NCBI RefSeq assembly: GCF_003967015.1 | Contig: NZ_AP017563.1 | Location: forward strand, 62,001 to 126,000 | Origin: Pseudanabaena sp. ABRG5-3 | GTDB taxonomy: Bacteria > Cyanobacteriota > Cyanobacteriia > Pseudanabaenales > Pseudanabaenaceae | Length of the DNA stretch: 64,000 nucleotides | Direction: 5' to 3' | Shown: positions 34,754 to 42,744 of the stretch, one piece after another | Layout of the letters: each line of letters starts with the position of its first letter | Numbering within the stretch: position 1 is the first letter of the stretch | Translations under genes and position numbers: made by a program | Notes under the pieces: generated by a model | The model's input: only the letters and a program-made list of their open reading frames with translations | Told to the model about the DNA's origin: nothing | The model's database searches: none

Positions 34754-35306
34754 ATAAAGGACCTTGCTGAAATGATAATGCAGCTCTATCCCACGCATCC
34801 TTTACTGCATGTTTAGCTTTTTCCCAAGGGAGACTTCCAGTTTGATCCTTCTCATAGTCGCGCTGTAAATTTGCTTCGATCTCACTATAAGTGCGCCCAG
34901 AATGTCCATAGCGATCGTACCCTTCGTAACCAGCTCGATAAGCAGTTTGGTAGTCTGCATAGGTTGTCCCCTTCTCAAAATAAGGACTCGAACTGTAGTT
35001 TTCTCGCCAATAGATATCTTCTAAAGTAGGATTAATTTGCTCAGCAACATCTTTTCCAGCTAAGCCACCAACTACGGAACCAATTACGGCTCCAACTACG
35101 GCTCCAATTGGTCCACCAACTACACCACCCACAACTGTCGCTACAGTTCCAGTACCTGCTGCTCCCACCCCTGCTCCTAGAGGATGTGAGCCTAATTCCC
35201 CAGAGATGGGATCACGGTTAGGATTATTTTGATTATGATCATTACTATTAGTCACTATATTGCTAGTGTCATTATCAGTTGAGTCACTTCGGTTATTTAA
35301 ACTCAT
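34752..35306 (-). CDS. Glycine-zipper stress-type protein
   Basis: 184 aa. Asn/Ser/Asp-rich first 35 residues, then a glycine-zipper segment (about 45-85: GVGAAGTGTVATVVGGVVGG and GAVVGAVIGSVVGGLAG) that could insert in a membrane, then a Tyr-rich acidic region (DYQTAYRAGYEGYDRYGHSG) and a C-terminal WEKAKHAVKDAWDRA helix. This layout is common near CsbD and YflT-like genes in bacteria; function unknown. Confidence 0.7.
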   Translation of the reverse strand: MSLNNRSDSTDNDTSNIVTNSNDHNQNNPNRDPISGELGSHPLGAGVGAAGTGTVATVVGGVVGGPIGAVVGAVIGSVVGGLAGKDVAEQINPTLEDIYWRENYSSSPYFEKGTTYADYQTAYRAGYEGYDRYGHSGRTYSEIEANLQRDYEKDQTGSLPWEKAKHAVKDAWDRAALSFQQGPL

Positions 35307-35717
35307 AATGTTCTATTTCTACTTACTTAGATTGGATTTCCCATATACTAAGTCAGTTTTTTAGATATTTACACTAATCATTCTCATTTCTTGTAATGAT
35401 TTAAATCATTTTAAAACATTTTATACAACTCAATCAACTATGCCCCCATTGATATACATTATTTCTAACAACAAGATGCAAAACTAAAATTATTGCAAAT
35501 ATAAACTAGGTATAAATATTTAAACATAATCATTTGCAGATTGATTTAGTTGATTACTTAGTTATTAATTTAAGTTTCTAGCAATCAAGTAATTAATTTA
35601 ACACCAAAATAAAAATTGTGATCATAGTGTCAACAGGCTGAAAGTAGCTGTGTATGTGTTTCCGCCTTCAATGAAAACACATACCTGATCAGTATCTTTT
35701 GTAAAACTTTGTTATTT

Positions 35718-35775
35718 AGTAAATCAAATTAATCAAATCACTCAAGAAATTAAACAGTTTAATGTCATGGTAGTG
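35718..35775 (+). promoter_or_regulatory. Conserved upstream element A of small stress-type genes
   Basis: AATCAAATTAATCAAATCAC then TCAAGAAATTAAACAGTTTA and TGTCATGGTAGTGACATT. The same order of blocks occurs at 40842-40915 and 41340-41415 before two further small genes, which suggests a shared regulator or sigma factor. The remainder of 35307-35827 has no gene that I can see. Confidence 0.45.
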
Positions 35776-35827
35776 ACATTGAGAAATTCTAACCTTCTCG
35801 ATATCACTATAAATTTTGAGAAAACAT

Positions 35828-35992
35828 ATGTCTAGACATGTATGGGAAAAAACTAATCCTATCTTAGAATTTGGAATTGGTGTAGCTATTGCTTCCTTTT
35901 TAGCTATATCCCTACAGCAATTTGGAGTGATTGACTTAATTTATGATGTTGGATTTACTAGAGTTATAACTATTAATAAAACGAATAAATAA
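35828..35992 (+). CDS. Small membrane protein (54 aa)
   Basis: Start ATG at 35828. One hydrophobic helix (EFGIGVAIASFLAISLQQFG, residues about 14-33) between short polar ends; starts MSRHVWEKTNPIL. No family recognised. Preceded by the conserved element at 35718-35775. Confidence 0.5.
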   Translation: MSRHVWEKTNPILEFGIGVAIASFLAISLQQFGVIDLIYDVGFTRVITINKTNK

Positions 35993-36069
35993 TAAATAAT
36001 AGCAATTTCCGCAAAATATCATGAGATGGTATAGGGTGTTTTATATAAATTCTGCTACAGAAAAAGTTA

Positions 36070-36342
36070 ATGACAAATATAATTTTTGATCAAATATTTC
36101 GGGATAGTGAAGGCACAATTGTTTTAGCACAGATGCCAAACTTACCTCTCATCACTTGGCTAGTTGCTAGTATATTACAGCTAATTTTTACGACGGGTAA
36201 AATTAATATCGGGCTAGAAGTTCTATCCTTTGGAGCCATATTCACTTGGGCTTGGGAAGAATTATTTCAAGGTGTTAATTATTTTCGGAGAGTGTTGGGT
36301 CTTTTTGTAATGATTATTTTAATTCTGGCAAAAGTACAGTAA
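36070..36342 (+). CDS. Small integral membrane protein (90 aa)
   Basis: Two to three hydrophobic segments (LPLITWLVASILQLIFTTG; LEVLSFGAIFTWAWEELFQG; VLGLFVMIILILAKV) with a Glu-Glu pair between the second and third. Codon use is as its neighbours. No family recognised; follows the 54-aa membrane protein by 77 nt. Confidence 0.6.
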   Translation: MTNIIFDQIFRDSEGTIVLAQMPNLPLITWLVASILQLIFTTGKINIGLEVLSFGAIFTWAWEELFQGVNYFRRVLGLFVMIILILAKVQ

Positions 36343-36500
36343 CTTTTCTGTAAAGATTTATTGAATTAATGTATACAATCTATAGATCTTATACATTAAT
36401 TCAACATGGTTTCAAACAATAGAATGTTATGCTGATATTGTAAACGCTATGTAGTGAAGATTCTGACAGTCTCCATCTCATTTCATATAGCATTTTACTA

Positions 36501-37511
36501 ATGGGTATATACTCATTTGTAAAACAAAAAACAAGCACAGTAAAGGTTTTAAGTTTTCATTTTGTCGTAGGCAAAATGAAAAGCGCTATAAGCGTGGAGA
36601 AGAATATGCACACCAAAATCATGACAAATGTAGGTGATTTGGATAAGTCAGTAAGCAATGAAGAAATTTCTCTTAAACTTGTCCTTGAGCAAAGTGAAGA
36701 TATCAAAGAAAAAGTCAAAGAAGCGGCTGAACAAATTGGTTCGGTAAATGCCGTTCTCAAGCAAGAAGAAAAAGGCAGTTGTCCATACCCGACTATTGAA
36801 GAAGCGATCGCTCAGAATGAAGCGGCTGAGCAAAAAGTAACTAAAGCTGTAGGAGATTTACATCAGGTTAATACTGAACTCGCTAAGCAGATTGCTGAAA
36901 GAATTGATATTGAATTAGAACTGAAACAGACCAAAAGTGATCTATTTGATATACGTGCCGATTTATCAAAATCCCAAGTCAAAGAGAAAGATGCAATATA
37001 TATTGCACTGCATGACTCATTAACGGGGCTTCCCAATCGTTTACTACTAGAGCAACGTCTTGATCATGGATTAACCCAAGCTAGAAGATATGGTTGGAAA
37101 CTGGCGATCCTATTTATTGACCTAGATAAATTTAAGAACATTAATGATTCCTATGGTCATGATATTGGTGATAGGTTATTGGTCACTGTCGCAAAACGTT
37201 TACAAGACTCTGTACGCGGCGAAGATATGGTCAGTCGATGGGGTGGTGATGAATTTATCTGTCTTCTATTGAATATTAAGCATGAAGCCGATGTAATTAG
37301 CCTTGCAAACAAGATGGTTGAGCAGATTTCTGAGGAATGTAATTTTGACGGAATGATGGTTTCCATAAGCGCTACGATTGGAATCGCTCTATGTCCTAGG
37401 GATGGAGAAACGGCTGAAATCCTCTTTAAACAAGTTGATCGGGCTATGTATAGATCTAAAGGAACACACCAGCGAGTGATGCTGTTTAGTGAAGATATTT
37501 TGGATGTTTGA
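36501..37511 (+). CDS. GGDEF diguanylate cyclase
   Basis: 336 aa. First about 150 residues are polar and strongly coiled-coil (EQSEDIKEKVKEAAEQIGSV; ELAKQIAERIDIELELKQTK). The catalytic domain starts at about 170: HDSLTGLPNRLLLEQRLDHG, LFIDLDKFKNINDSYGHDIG (metal Asp), then RGEDMVSRWGGDEF with an intact GGDEF active site and an RxxD inhibitory site. It should make cyclic di-GMP from two GTP; the coiled coil probably drives dimerisation. No sensor or membrane domain; no response regulator nearby. Confidence 0.9.
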   Translation: MGIYSFVKQKTSTVKVLSFHFVVGKMKSAISVEKNMHTKIMTNVGDLDKSVSNEEISLKLVLEQSEDIKEKVKEAAEQIGSVNAVLKQEEKGSCPYPTIEEAIAQNEAAEQKVTKAVGDLHQVNTELAKQIAERIDIELELKQTKSDLFDIRADLSKSQVKEKDAIYIALHDSLTGLPNRLLLEQRLDHGLTQARRYGWKLAILFIDLDKFKNINDSYGHDIGDRLLVTVAKRLQDSVRGEDMVSRWGGDEFICLLLNIKHEADVISLANKMVEQISEECNFDGMMVSISATIGIALCPRDGETAEILFKQVDRAMYRSKGTHQRVMLFSEDILDV

Positions 37512-37533
37512 TGGTTTGTAGCGCTTTACTTTG

Positions 37534-37584
37534 CAGATAACTTTTCAAAAAGATTGCTTCGCAATCTTTTTGAAAAGTTATCTG
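37534..37584. terminator. 24-bp stem bidirectional terminator
   Basis: 37534-37557 pairs perfectly with 37561-37584 (TTC loop) between the convergent GGDEF and MFS genes. Confidence 0.8.
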
Positions 37585-37588
37585 GATT

Positions 37589-38905
37589 TTAATAATTCTC
37601 ATGGACAAATATTAGAGGGATAATTGCAACTAAACGAAAAATTGCAGAAAGGAAAAACACTCCAAAGATTCCTTCGTAATGGGCATATTGGGCTAAAGTA
37701 GCACCTACGGTTGTACCTAATGCACTGCTGACACCTGCGATCGCAGAGACGATCGCAAAAAAAGTTGCGTGATGTTCTACAGGCGCAATTCCAATCTGAA
37801 TATTATTACTGCCTAGATCGATCGCCGCCCAAGTCCCGCCTAAAAAAAGATGAAAGATGATTAGATATAGCCACAATTGTTCTTGCACTTGCGATATCCC
37901 CGTCAGCAACCAGAATAAAGGCGTAATCGCGATCGCTATACCTACGAAGATTAATAAAGGACGATTGCCAAAACGATCGCTTAATCTTCCCCATACCAAT
38001 AACATCAGCATATTTGCACCACTGGATAGACTACTAAATAGAGTTACCCAAGTGATATCGACACCGAGATTCTCTAACATATAGAGATTAAAAAAGGGAG
38101 TACTGAGATTAACGGCAAAGCCCCAAAGTGCCACATAGACTAGAAAAAAGATGAGGTTATGATCTCGAAATGGAGCGATGAGATGATCAAATAGATTTAT
38201 TTGGTGCTGTTCTTTTTCTGGTTCAGCTTGATATTTAGTTTGGTATTTCTGAGGATTAACATCGATCATCAAGTGTTGACAGGTCAAACTCGCTACCCCT
38301 GCTAAGATGCTCACACTCAGCACCAGACCATATCCAGTAATACTTCCGCCTTGCCAATTAGTGATGATAAAACTAGCGATCGGTAAACAGAGTAAGCCTG
38401 TGACATTACTAACGATGCTACGCACACTATAGTATCGTCCCCGTAACTTTACGGGAACTAATGCGGCGAGCCAACTCATCCAAGAAGCACTACCCATCGC
38501 CGCTAAGATATTGGAAGTAATGACTAAAGTTAATGTTAAATAGACTAGCTCCCTAGATAAGTCAGTATTTACACCTTTTAGAATAATGCCGACAAGGAGA
38601 ACGAGCCAAATCAGTCTCGCTGGTAAAAATGTCCAGATTCCATAGTCATGACGACTATGAGAGCGATTAGATAATAACGCTCCTAAAGGTTGCAAGAGAT
38701 TCGCTAACATAGGTAGAGAAGCTACCATCCCAATCTCAAAGGGACTCGCGCCTAAATCGATCAAAAAGCTACTAAGTAGAACACCTCCTGTGATATTACT
38801 AAAAACCGTTGATAAACTACCATCAATACTGGATGCACGGAGGCTAGTACGAACAGATACTTTTAGTTCTCTTTCTTCTTCTTCAGCATAGGTTTCGATG
38901 ATCAA
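37589..38905 (-). CDS. MFS transporter
   Basis: 438 aa, about 12 hydrophobic segments. MFS loop 2-3 like stretch QPLGALLSNRSHSRHDYG and the mid-protein motif WGRLSDRFGNRPLLIFVGIA. A cytoplasmic acidic start (YAEEEERELK). The TTG at 38905 is the only in-frame start near the first helix. Substrate unknown; not in an operon with other transport genes. Confidence 0.8.
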   Translation of the reverse strand: MIIETYAEEEERELKVSVRTSLRASSIDGSLSTVFSNITGGVLLSSFLIDLGASPFEIGMVASLPMLANLLQPLGALLSNRSHSRHDYGIWTFLPARLIWLVLLVGIILKGVNTDLSRELVYLTLTLVITSNILAAMGSASWMSWLAALVPVKLRGRYYSVRSIVSNVTGLLCLPIASFIITNWQGGSITGYGLVLSVSILAGVASLTCQHLMIDVNPQKYQTKYQAEPEKEQHQINLFDHLIAPFRDHNLIFFLVYVALWGFAVNLSTPFFNLYMLENLGVDITWVTLFSSLSSGANMLMLLVWGRLSDRFGNRPLLIFVGIAIAITPLFWLLTGISQVQEQLWLYLIIFHLFLGGTWAAIDLGSNNIQIGIAPVEHHATFFAIVSAIAGVSSALGTTVGATLAQYAHYEGIFGVFFLSAIFRLVAIIPLIFVHENY

Positions 38906-38957
38906 AATAAACCTAGACGATATTGAACCAGACTATTGGGATTTTCTATATTTATCA

Positions 38958-39117
38958 CTCACCTTACGCAGAAGGTTATAAGACCCTCACCCCTAGCCCC
39001 TCTCCCAAAGAGGGAGAGGGGAAAAGAAAAATTCAAAACCACCTCTTGCTCCCCTTCTCCCGTTCTGGGAGAAGGGGTTGGGGGATGAGGGTGGATTTTC
39101 TATCTGCGTAAGGTGAG
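38958..39117. mobile_element. 160-bp MITE-like element, copy 2, with target duplication
   Basis: Ends in the 15-bp inverted repeats CTCACCTTACGCAGA (38958-38972) and complement (39103-39117). Flanked by a 7-bp direct repeat TTTATCA (38951-38957 and 39118-39124), as left by transposition. Nearly identical to 12566-12725. Confidence 0.82.
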
Positions 39118-39136
39118 TTTATCATTTGTCATTGGC

Positions 39137-39277
39137 ATGACCAGTCAAGTTTACGATGTACAGATCACTTCGCGATCGCTAAGGCGATTGTCTTTGTTTC
39201 ATAGTATTCTTTCTTTTTTCTTTAACACTGCTATTGTAGCAATGAGTATTAACATTATCGCTGGCTTAATTCAGTAA
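39137..39277 (+). CDS. Possible small membrane protein (46 aa)
   Basis: Start ATG at 39137; polar start MTSQVYDVQITSRSLRRLSL, then one hydrophobic helix (FFFNTAIVAMSINIIAGLI). No clear ribosome site and no recognised family, so it could be fortuitous. Confidence 0.35.
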   Translation: MTSQVYDVQITSRSLRRLSLFHSILSFFFNTAIVAMSINIIAGLIQ

Positions 39278-39472
39278 CCTATTAGCTCTTATTGTAATGA
39301 TTTGTAAGCTTCTAAGACAAATTATACAATTTATACAATCAACAAACATGATTTCAAACAATAGGGTGTGAAGCTCAACAATGGAGGAAGCTACTGCTTA
39401 AATTGCAAGCTGATTGAAATAAAATATCTCACTTTGCTTGCGTTTATTATTTAATAATTGAAGAGTTTACAA

Positions 39473-39889
39473 ATGAATGACAATCAGCGTGATGAAAATA
39501 ATCTCGAACGTCGTCAAGACTTACTACAGGATGAGGAAACCTTTCGCCTCCGACAAGAAGAGAAGCGTTTAGGAACTGCTCAGAGAAGTAATACCTATAT
39601 CTGGATAGTAAATAGTATTTATTGGTTAGGAGGATTGCTGGAAATCTTGCTAGGACTAAGGTTTGTGCTTCGCCTATTTGGAGCTAATCCTCAAAATGAA
39701 TTTGCACAATTGATTAATAATTTATCAGCTCCTTTTATAGCACCATTTTCCACCTTATTCATTAGTCCCACTTCAGATAGAGGTGCAAATATTTTTGATG
39801 TGAATATTGTGATTGCGATTATTGCCTATGCACTCTTAAGTTATCTTCTTGTGTCTTTAGTAAGATTCATTTTCTACAATAGAGTATAA
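39473..39889 (+). CDS. YggT-family membrane protein
   Basis: 138 aa from the ATG at 39473; the TTG at 39458 is an alternative. Charged N-terminus (QDEETFRLRQEEKRLGTAQR), two membrane segments (YIWIVNSIYWLGGLLEILLG; FDVNIVIAIIAYALLSYLLV) and the YggT signature LRFVLRLFGANPQNEFAQLI plus LSAPFIAPFSTLF between them. YggT proteins are linked to osmotic tolerance and, in phototrophs, to complex assembly. Confidence 0.8.
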   Translation: MNDNQRDENNLERRQDLLQDEETFRLRQEEKRLGTAQRSNTYIWIVNSIYWLGGLLEILLGLRFVLRLFGANPQNEFAQLINNLSAPFIAPFSTLFISPTSDRGANIFDVNIVIAIIAYALLSYLLVSLVRFIFYNRV

Positions 39890-39900
39890 GTGCGAATCTT

Positions 39901-39953
39901 AAACCCAGAAGATGGATGGCGGCGCAGAGCGCCGCTATCCATCTTCTGGGTTT
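39901..39953 (+). terminator. 25-bp stem hairpin after yggT-like gene
   Basis: Arms 39901-39925 and 39929-39953, AGA loop between GCGC/GCGC, with one mismatch. It covers the false GTG-started extension of the next ORF. Confidence 0.65.
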
Positions 39954-39964
39954 GTGAGAGCAAA

Positions 39965-40726
39965 ATGTTATATAGGGAGACTAAATTGTTAGACCACTCA
40001 TTTGGTTTCTATGGTATTGCCTTATTTGGCATTATTCTCGTTAGATATTTTCTGGTAGCGGGGGGAATGTACCTATTCTTTTATGCACGCCAATCATTGT
40101 TAGAGCCTGATCTACGACATCCTCCCGATAGGAAATTAATTCAAAGCGATATTAAACTTTCGGTGCTTTCGGCAGCAGTATTTGCGATCGCCTCAGCCTT
40201 AATTTTATCAAGCTATAGTTTGGGAATTACGCGCCTATACAGCGATCCACAACAGTATGGATTTTGGTATTTAGGTATAAGCTACGTCTTAGTTTTGATT
40301 CTTCAGGATACCTATTTTTACTTTACCCATCGTCTATTTCATCACCCATCACTTTTTCATTGGGTACATCAAGGACACCATCGATCGCACCATCCCACAC
40401 CTTGGACTTCCTTTGCCTTTGATCCATTGGAAGCGATCGTGAGTTCGCTCTTTCTGATTAGCATAGTTTTGATCCTGCCATTGCACTTCGTCACTTTGAT
40501 AGCAGTACTAACGACAATGACAATTTGGGCTGTATTAAACCATTTAGGAATAGATCGACTTCCTCTCTCTTTTCCCCATCATTGGCTAGGAAAGTGGTTT
40601 ATTGGTCCTGATCATCATTCTATTCATCATCTTAAGTACAATCGGCACTATGGGCTTTATTTCACATTTTGGGATAAGTTACTCAGTACTGAAGATCCAA
40701 ATTTCATGAAGAAATTGAATGAGTAA
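39965..40726 (+). CDS. Fatty acid hydroxylase / sterol desaturase family protein
   Basis: 253 aa from the ATG at 39965. Four to five membrane helices and three His clusters that bind a di-iron centre: HRLFHH, HQGHHRSHH and HHSIHHLKYNRHYG. The order and spacing match the superfamily (about 250-300 aa). Catalyses hydroxylation or desaturation of a lipid or carotenoid-like substrate with oxygen; the substrate is not deducible. Membrane protein, single gene between two hairpins. Confidence 0.88.
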   Translation: MLYRETKLLDHSFGFYGIALFGIILVRYFLVAGGMYLFFYARQSLLEPDLRHPPDRKLIQSDIKLSVLSAAVFAIASALILSSYSLGITRLYSDPQQYGFWYLGISYVLVLILQDTYFYFTHRLFHHPSLFHWVHQGHHRSHHPTPWTSFAFDPLEAIVSSLFLISIVLILPLHFVTLIAVLTTMTIWAVLNHLGIDRLPLSFPHHWLGKWFIGPDHHSIHHLKYNRHYGLYFTFWDKLLSTEDPNFMKKLNE

Positions 40727-40741
40727 GTAGCTGGACAGGTA

Positions 40742-40790
40742 TCTAAAGCAAATAAAGGCGGCGCAAAGCGCCGCCTTTATTTGCTTTAGA
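40742..40790 (+). terminator. 23-bp stem terminator
   Basis: 40742-40764 pairs perfectly with 40768-40790, AAA loop, 15 nt after the hydroxylase-family gene. Confidence 0.75.
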
Positions 40791-40841
40791 CATCACTTGA
40801 AATTGCAGCAAATCAATCATTTTTTAATTACGATTTGTATT

Positions 40842-40915
40842 GTATTCAATCAATTTAATCAAACCATTCAGGAAATCAAATACCTGTTTGAAAGAGTAAT
40901 TATATTGACTAAAAA
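40842..40915 (+). promoter_or_regulatory. Conserved upstream element B
   Basis: Begins TTCAATCAATTTAATCAAAC, then CATTCAGGAAATCAAATACC and GAGTAATTATA. Nearly the same as 41340-41415 and related to 35718-35775. Confidence 0.5.
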
Positions 40916-40973
40916 AGTTGAATCTACAACTTTTTTAGTCAATATTTCTCAATTTTACTTAGGAGCATAGATT

Positions 40974-41147
40974 GTGAGTTTAGAAAACAGTGCCAAGATA
41001 ACTGCTAAAGATACAAAAAGTCAGGTTCAAGAACAAGTCAAACATCCAACTAGTGACCCTAGAATGCCAGTTCGTAATGATTCTGATGATAATATTACAG
41101 ATAGAATTCGTAAATCTATCGATGCTTGGCACTGGTCTAATAATTAA
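40974..41147 (+). CDS. Small acidic protein (57 aa), CsbD-like N-terminus
   Basis: GTG start with AGGAG 9 nt upstream. N-terminus MSLENSAKITAKDTKSQVQE resembles the CsbD protein at 41483 (MSLENRAKATAKNVEGKIQE), but the rest diverges (PTSDPRMPVRNDSDDNITDR, ending WHWSNN). Probably a diverged CsbD paralogue. Its last bases overlap the left end of a MITE-like element, so the C-terminus may have been reshaped by the insertion (inference). Confidence 0.6.
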   Translation: MSLENSAKITAKDTKSQVQEQVKHPTSDPRMPVRNDSDDNITDRIRKSIDAWHWSNN

Positions 41148-41296
41148 CGTCAGTTTGGGTTAAGCTGGTAAATTTTAAAAGCCCAAAAGTAAAAGCCTTG
41201 CTGTGCAAGGCTTTTACTTTTGGGCTTTGAGAGAGGGTTTGCGTAGCAAACCCTCTCTCAAAGCCCGTTTCAAATTATCCCGAACTCGCGTTAATT
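41142..41296. mobile_element. 155-bp double-hairpin MITE-like element, copy B
   Basis: Ends in 22-bp inverted repeats with four mismatches (41142-41163 starts AATTAACGTCAG; 41275-41296, complemented, starts AATTAACGCGAG). Inside are two perfect-type hairpins (41183-41228 and 41225-41266). An inverted copy lies at 29222-29364. Confidence 0.7.
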
Positions 41297-41339
41297 AGCG
41301 AGATTTAGCAGCACTATCGACGGAAATACTTATTGGTTT

Positions 41340-41415
41340 AATTACGATTTGTATTGTATTCAATCAATTTAATCAAGTCATTCAAGAAATCAAATATTTG
41401 CTTGTCATAGTAATT
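41340..41415 (+). promoter_or_regulatory. Conserved upstream element C
   Basis: TTCAATCAATTTAATCAAGT, then CATTCAAGAAATCAAATATT and CATAGTAATTATA, about 70 nt before the CsbD start. About 85% identical to element B. Confidence 0.55.
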
Positions 41416-41482
41416 ATAGAAGTCCAGAGTTATAGACTCGACTCTAGTACACAGTTCTCAAGTTTAATTAGGAGCATACATC

Positions 41483-41665
41483 ATGAGTTTGGAAAATAGA
41501 GCTAAGGCAACAGCAAAAAATGTCGAAGGTAAAATCCAAGAATCAGTAGGCGACCTCACTGGAAATACTAAAGATCAAGTAGAAGGCAAGGCAAAACAAG
41601 CTGAGGCGAAAGTACGTCACGCTGCTGAAGATGTTAAAGATGAAGTCAAAAAGGCTATTGAATAG
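41483..41665 (+). CDS. CsbD-family stress protein
   Basis: 60 aa, the whole CsbD domain: MSLENRAKATAKNVEGKIQE, SVGDLTGNTKDQVEGKAKQA and a basic-acidic amphipathic C-terminus. Short helical protein induced by general stress in many bacteria. Ribosome site AGGAG upstream; conserved element C precedes it. Confidence 0.88.
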   Translation: MSLENRAKATAKNVEGKIQESVGDLTGNTKDQVEGKAKQAEAKVRHAAEDVKDEVKKAIE

Positions 41666-41676
41666 TACTTGGGCAG

Positions 41677-41708
41677 CCAAGGAGATAATTTATAAATTAT
41701 CTCCTTGG
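41677..41708 (+). terminator. 32-bp palindrome after csbD-like gene
   Basis: CCAAGGAGATAATTTA followed by its exact complement, 11 nt past the stop codon. Confidence 0.65.
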
Positions 41709-41763
41709 AAAAGACTCTAGAATCTATCAAATTTACTTTTTACACTAATTTAGGATTAAAAAT

Positions 41764-42159
41764 ATGGGTTTACTTAAACAAATTCGCAGTCTTCTGATCA
41801 ACATTGGTTTAGCTGTATTTCTTTCAGCTTTTATGGTTGTAGGAACTGGATCTGGGTTGGCTGCGATCGCATTTACTCCAATCATCAGCCAAACACAATA
41901 TATCGCAACTACAAGTCAAGATAATACCGCCAAAAATATTGAGGGTAAAGCGCAAGAAGCTCTTGGTAAACTGACTGGTAATCTGCAAACAGAATCTGCT
42001 GGGAAAGAAAAGCAATTTAAAGCTAAAACCTTAGAAGGGATGAATAATAGTTTTGTCAATCCCAACTATAAACCTAGTGGTGAAAGCGATCCAACAGAAA
42101 ATCTTGCCCGTGAAACAACAGAAGATGTAGAGAACCAGATTGGTGATACTTTCAAGTAA
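41764..42159 (+). CDS. Exported CsbD-related protein
   Basis: 131 aa. A hydrophobic N-terminal signal or anchor (LLINIGLAVFLSAFMVVGTG), then a CsbD-like repeat (DNTAKNIEGKAQEALGKLTG) and a polar C-terminus ending EDVENQIGDTF. Likely a periplasmic or membrane-anchored relative of the CsbD protein 99 nt upstream; function unknown. Confidence 0.7.
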   Translation: MGLLKQIRSLLINIGLAVFLSAFMVVGTGSGLAAIAFTPIISQTQYIATTSQDNTAKNIEGKAQEALGKLTGNLQTESAGKEKQFKAKTLEGMNNSFVNPNYKPSGESDPTENLARETTEDVENQIGDTFK

Positions 42160-42164
42160 AAAAA

Positions 42165-42209
42165 TATCACAATTTCTAATCTGTCTTGGACAGTTTAGAA
42201 ATTGTGATA
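42165..42209 (+). terminator. Hairpin after the exported CsbD-related gene
   Basis: 14-bp stem (42165-42178 with 42196-42209) shortly after the stop codon. Confidence 0.5.
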
Positions 42210-42298
42210 TAGCAGTCCTCAATCATTTGTAGACTTTGGGTTTTGTGGAAGCGCACCCCTTCGGGGCGCGCTTCCACAAAACATTTAGGATTGCTATA
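42208..42298. repeat. TATAGC-ended element with central hairpin
   Basis: TATAGCAGTCC at 42208 and complement of GGATTGCTATA at the right end, containing GTTTTGTGGAAGCGC with its complement. Its end repeat is also found at 2430-2474. Confidence 0.6.
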
Positions 42299-42393
42299 GT
42301 AATTTAGAAGTTAAGATGGATAGCAATTTATTTAGTCTATCTTAACTCTAAAACTCTGCTATCTTCATCACTACCAATAAAGGGAGATAATTG

Positions 42394-42744
42394 ATGGGTA
42401 AAGTTGGATTATGGATTGACTATAGAAAAACAATCATTGTTTCTGTGATGGAGAAATGGGAAGAGATTAAAAAAGTAGTTTTAGTATCTGAGCAGTATCT
42501 TCAATATTCTATTGATTCAAATCTTAAGGTTGGCTATAGTCCACTGCAAATACCAGTAAATTATATTCCTCCGAGAATCTTTCAGGAACGAATTAACATT
42601 TATTATGATGAAGTCATTGCAAGTATTTGTGATGCAAATTCTATTCTTATATTTGGATCAAATACAGCAAAATATGAACTGAAATATCGTCTTGAAATGA
42701 ATAAACTAGGCGATCGGGCACTGGTCATTGAATTAGTGGTATGA
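42394..42744 (+). CDS. Hypothetical protein, possibly baeRF-like, whose 3' end is formed by an IS end
   Basis: 116 aa from the ATG at 42394 (AGGGAG ribosome site). MGKVGLWIDYRKTIIVSVME resembles the start of bacterial release-factor-like (WIDHR) proteins, and ILIFGSNTAKYELKYRLE resembles their GPGxAKxE helix. The match is from memory and only suggestive. The final residues ALVIELVV are encoded within the terminal repeat of the neighbouring IS element (from 42717), so the native C-terminus is probably lost. Confidence 0.5.
   Translation: MGKVGLWIDYRKTIIVSVMEKWEEIKKVVLVSEQYLQYSIDSNLKVGYSPLQIPVNYIPPRIFQERINIYYDEVIASICDANSILIFGSNTAKYELKYRLEMNKLGDRALVIELVV

Noticed and set aside
38923-39111. Small ORF inside the 160-bp element
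   Set aside because: The element is a non-coding repeat; the frame is a by-product of its composition.
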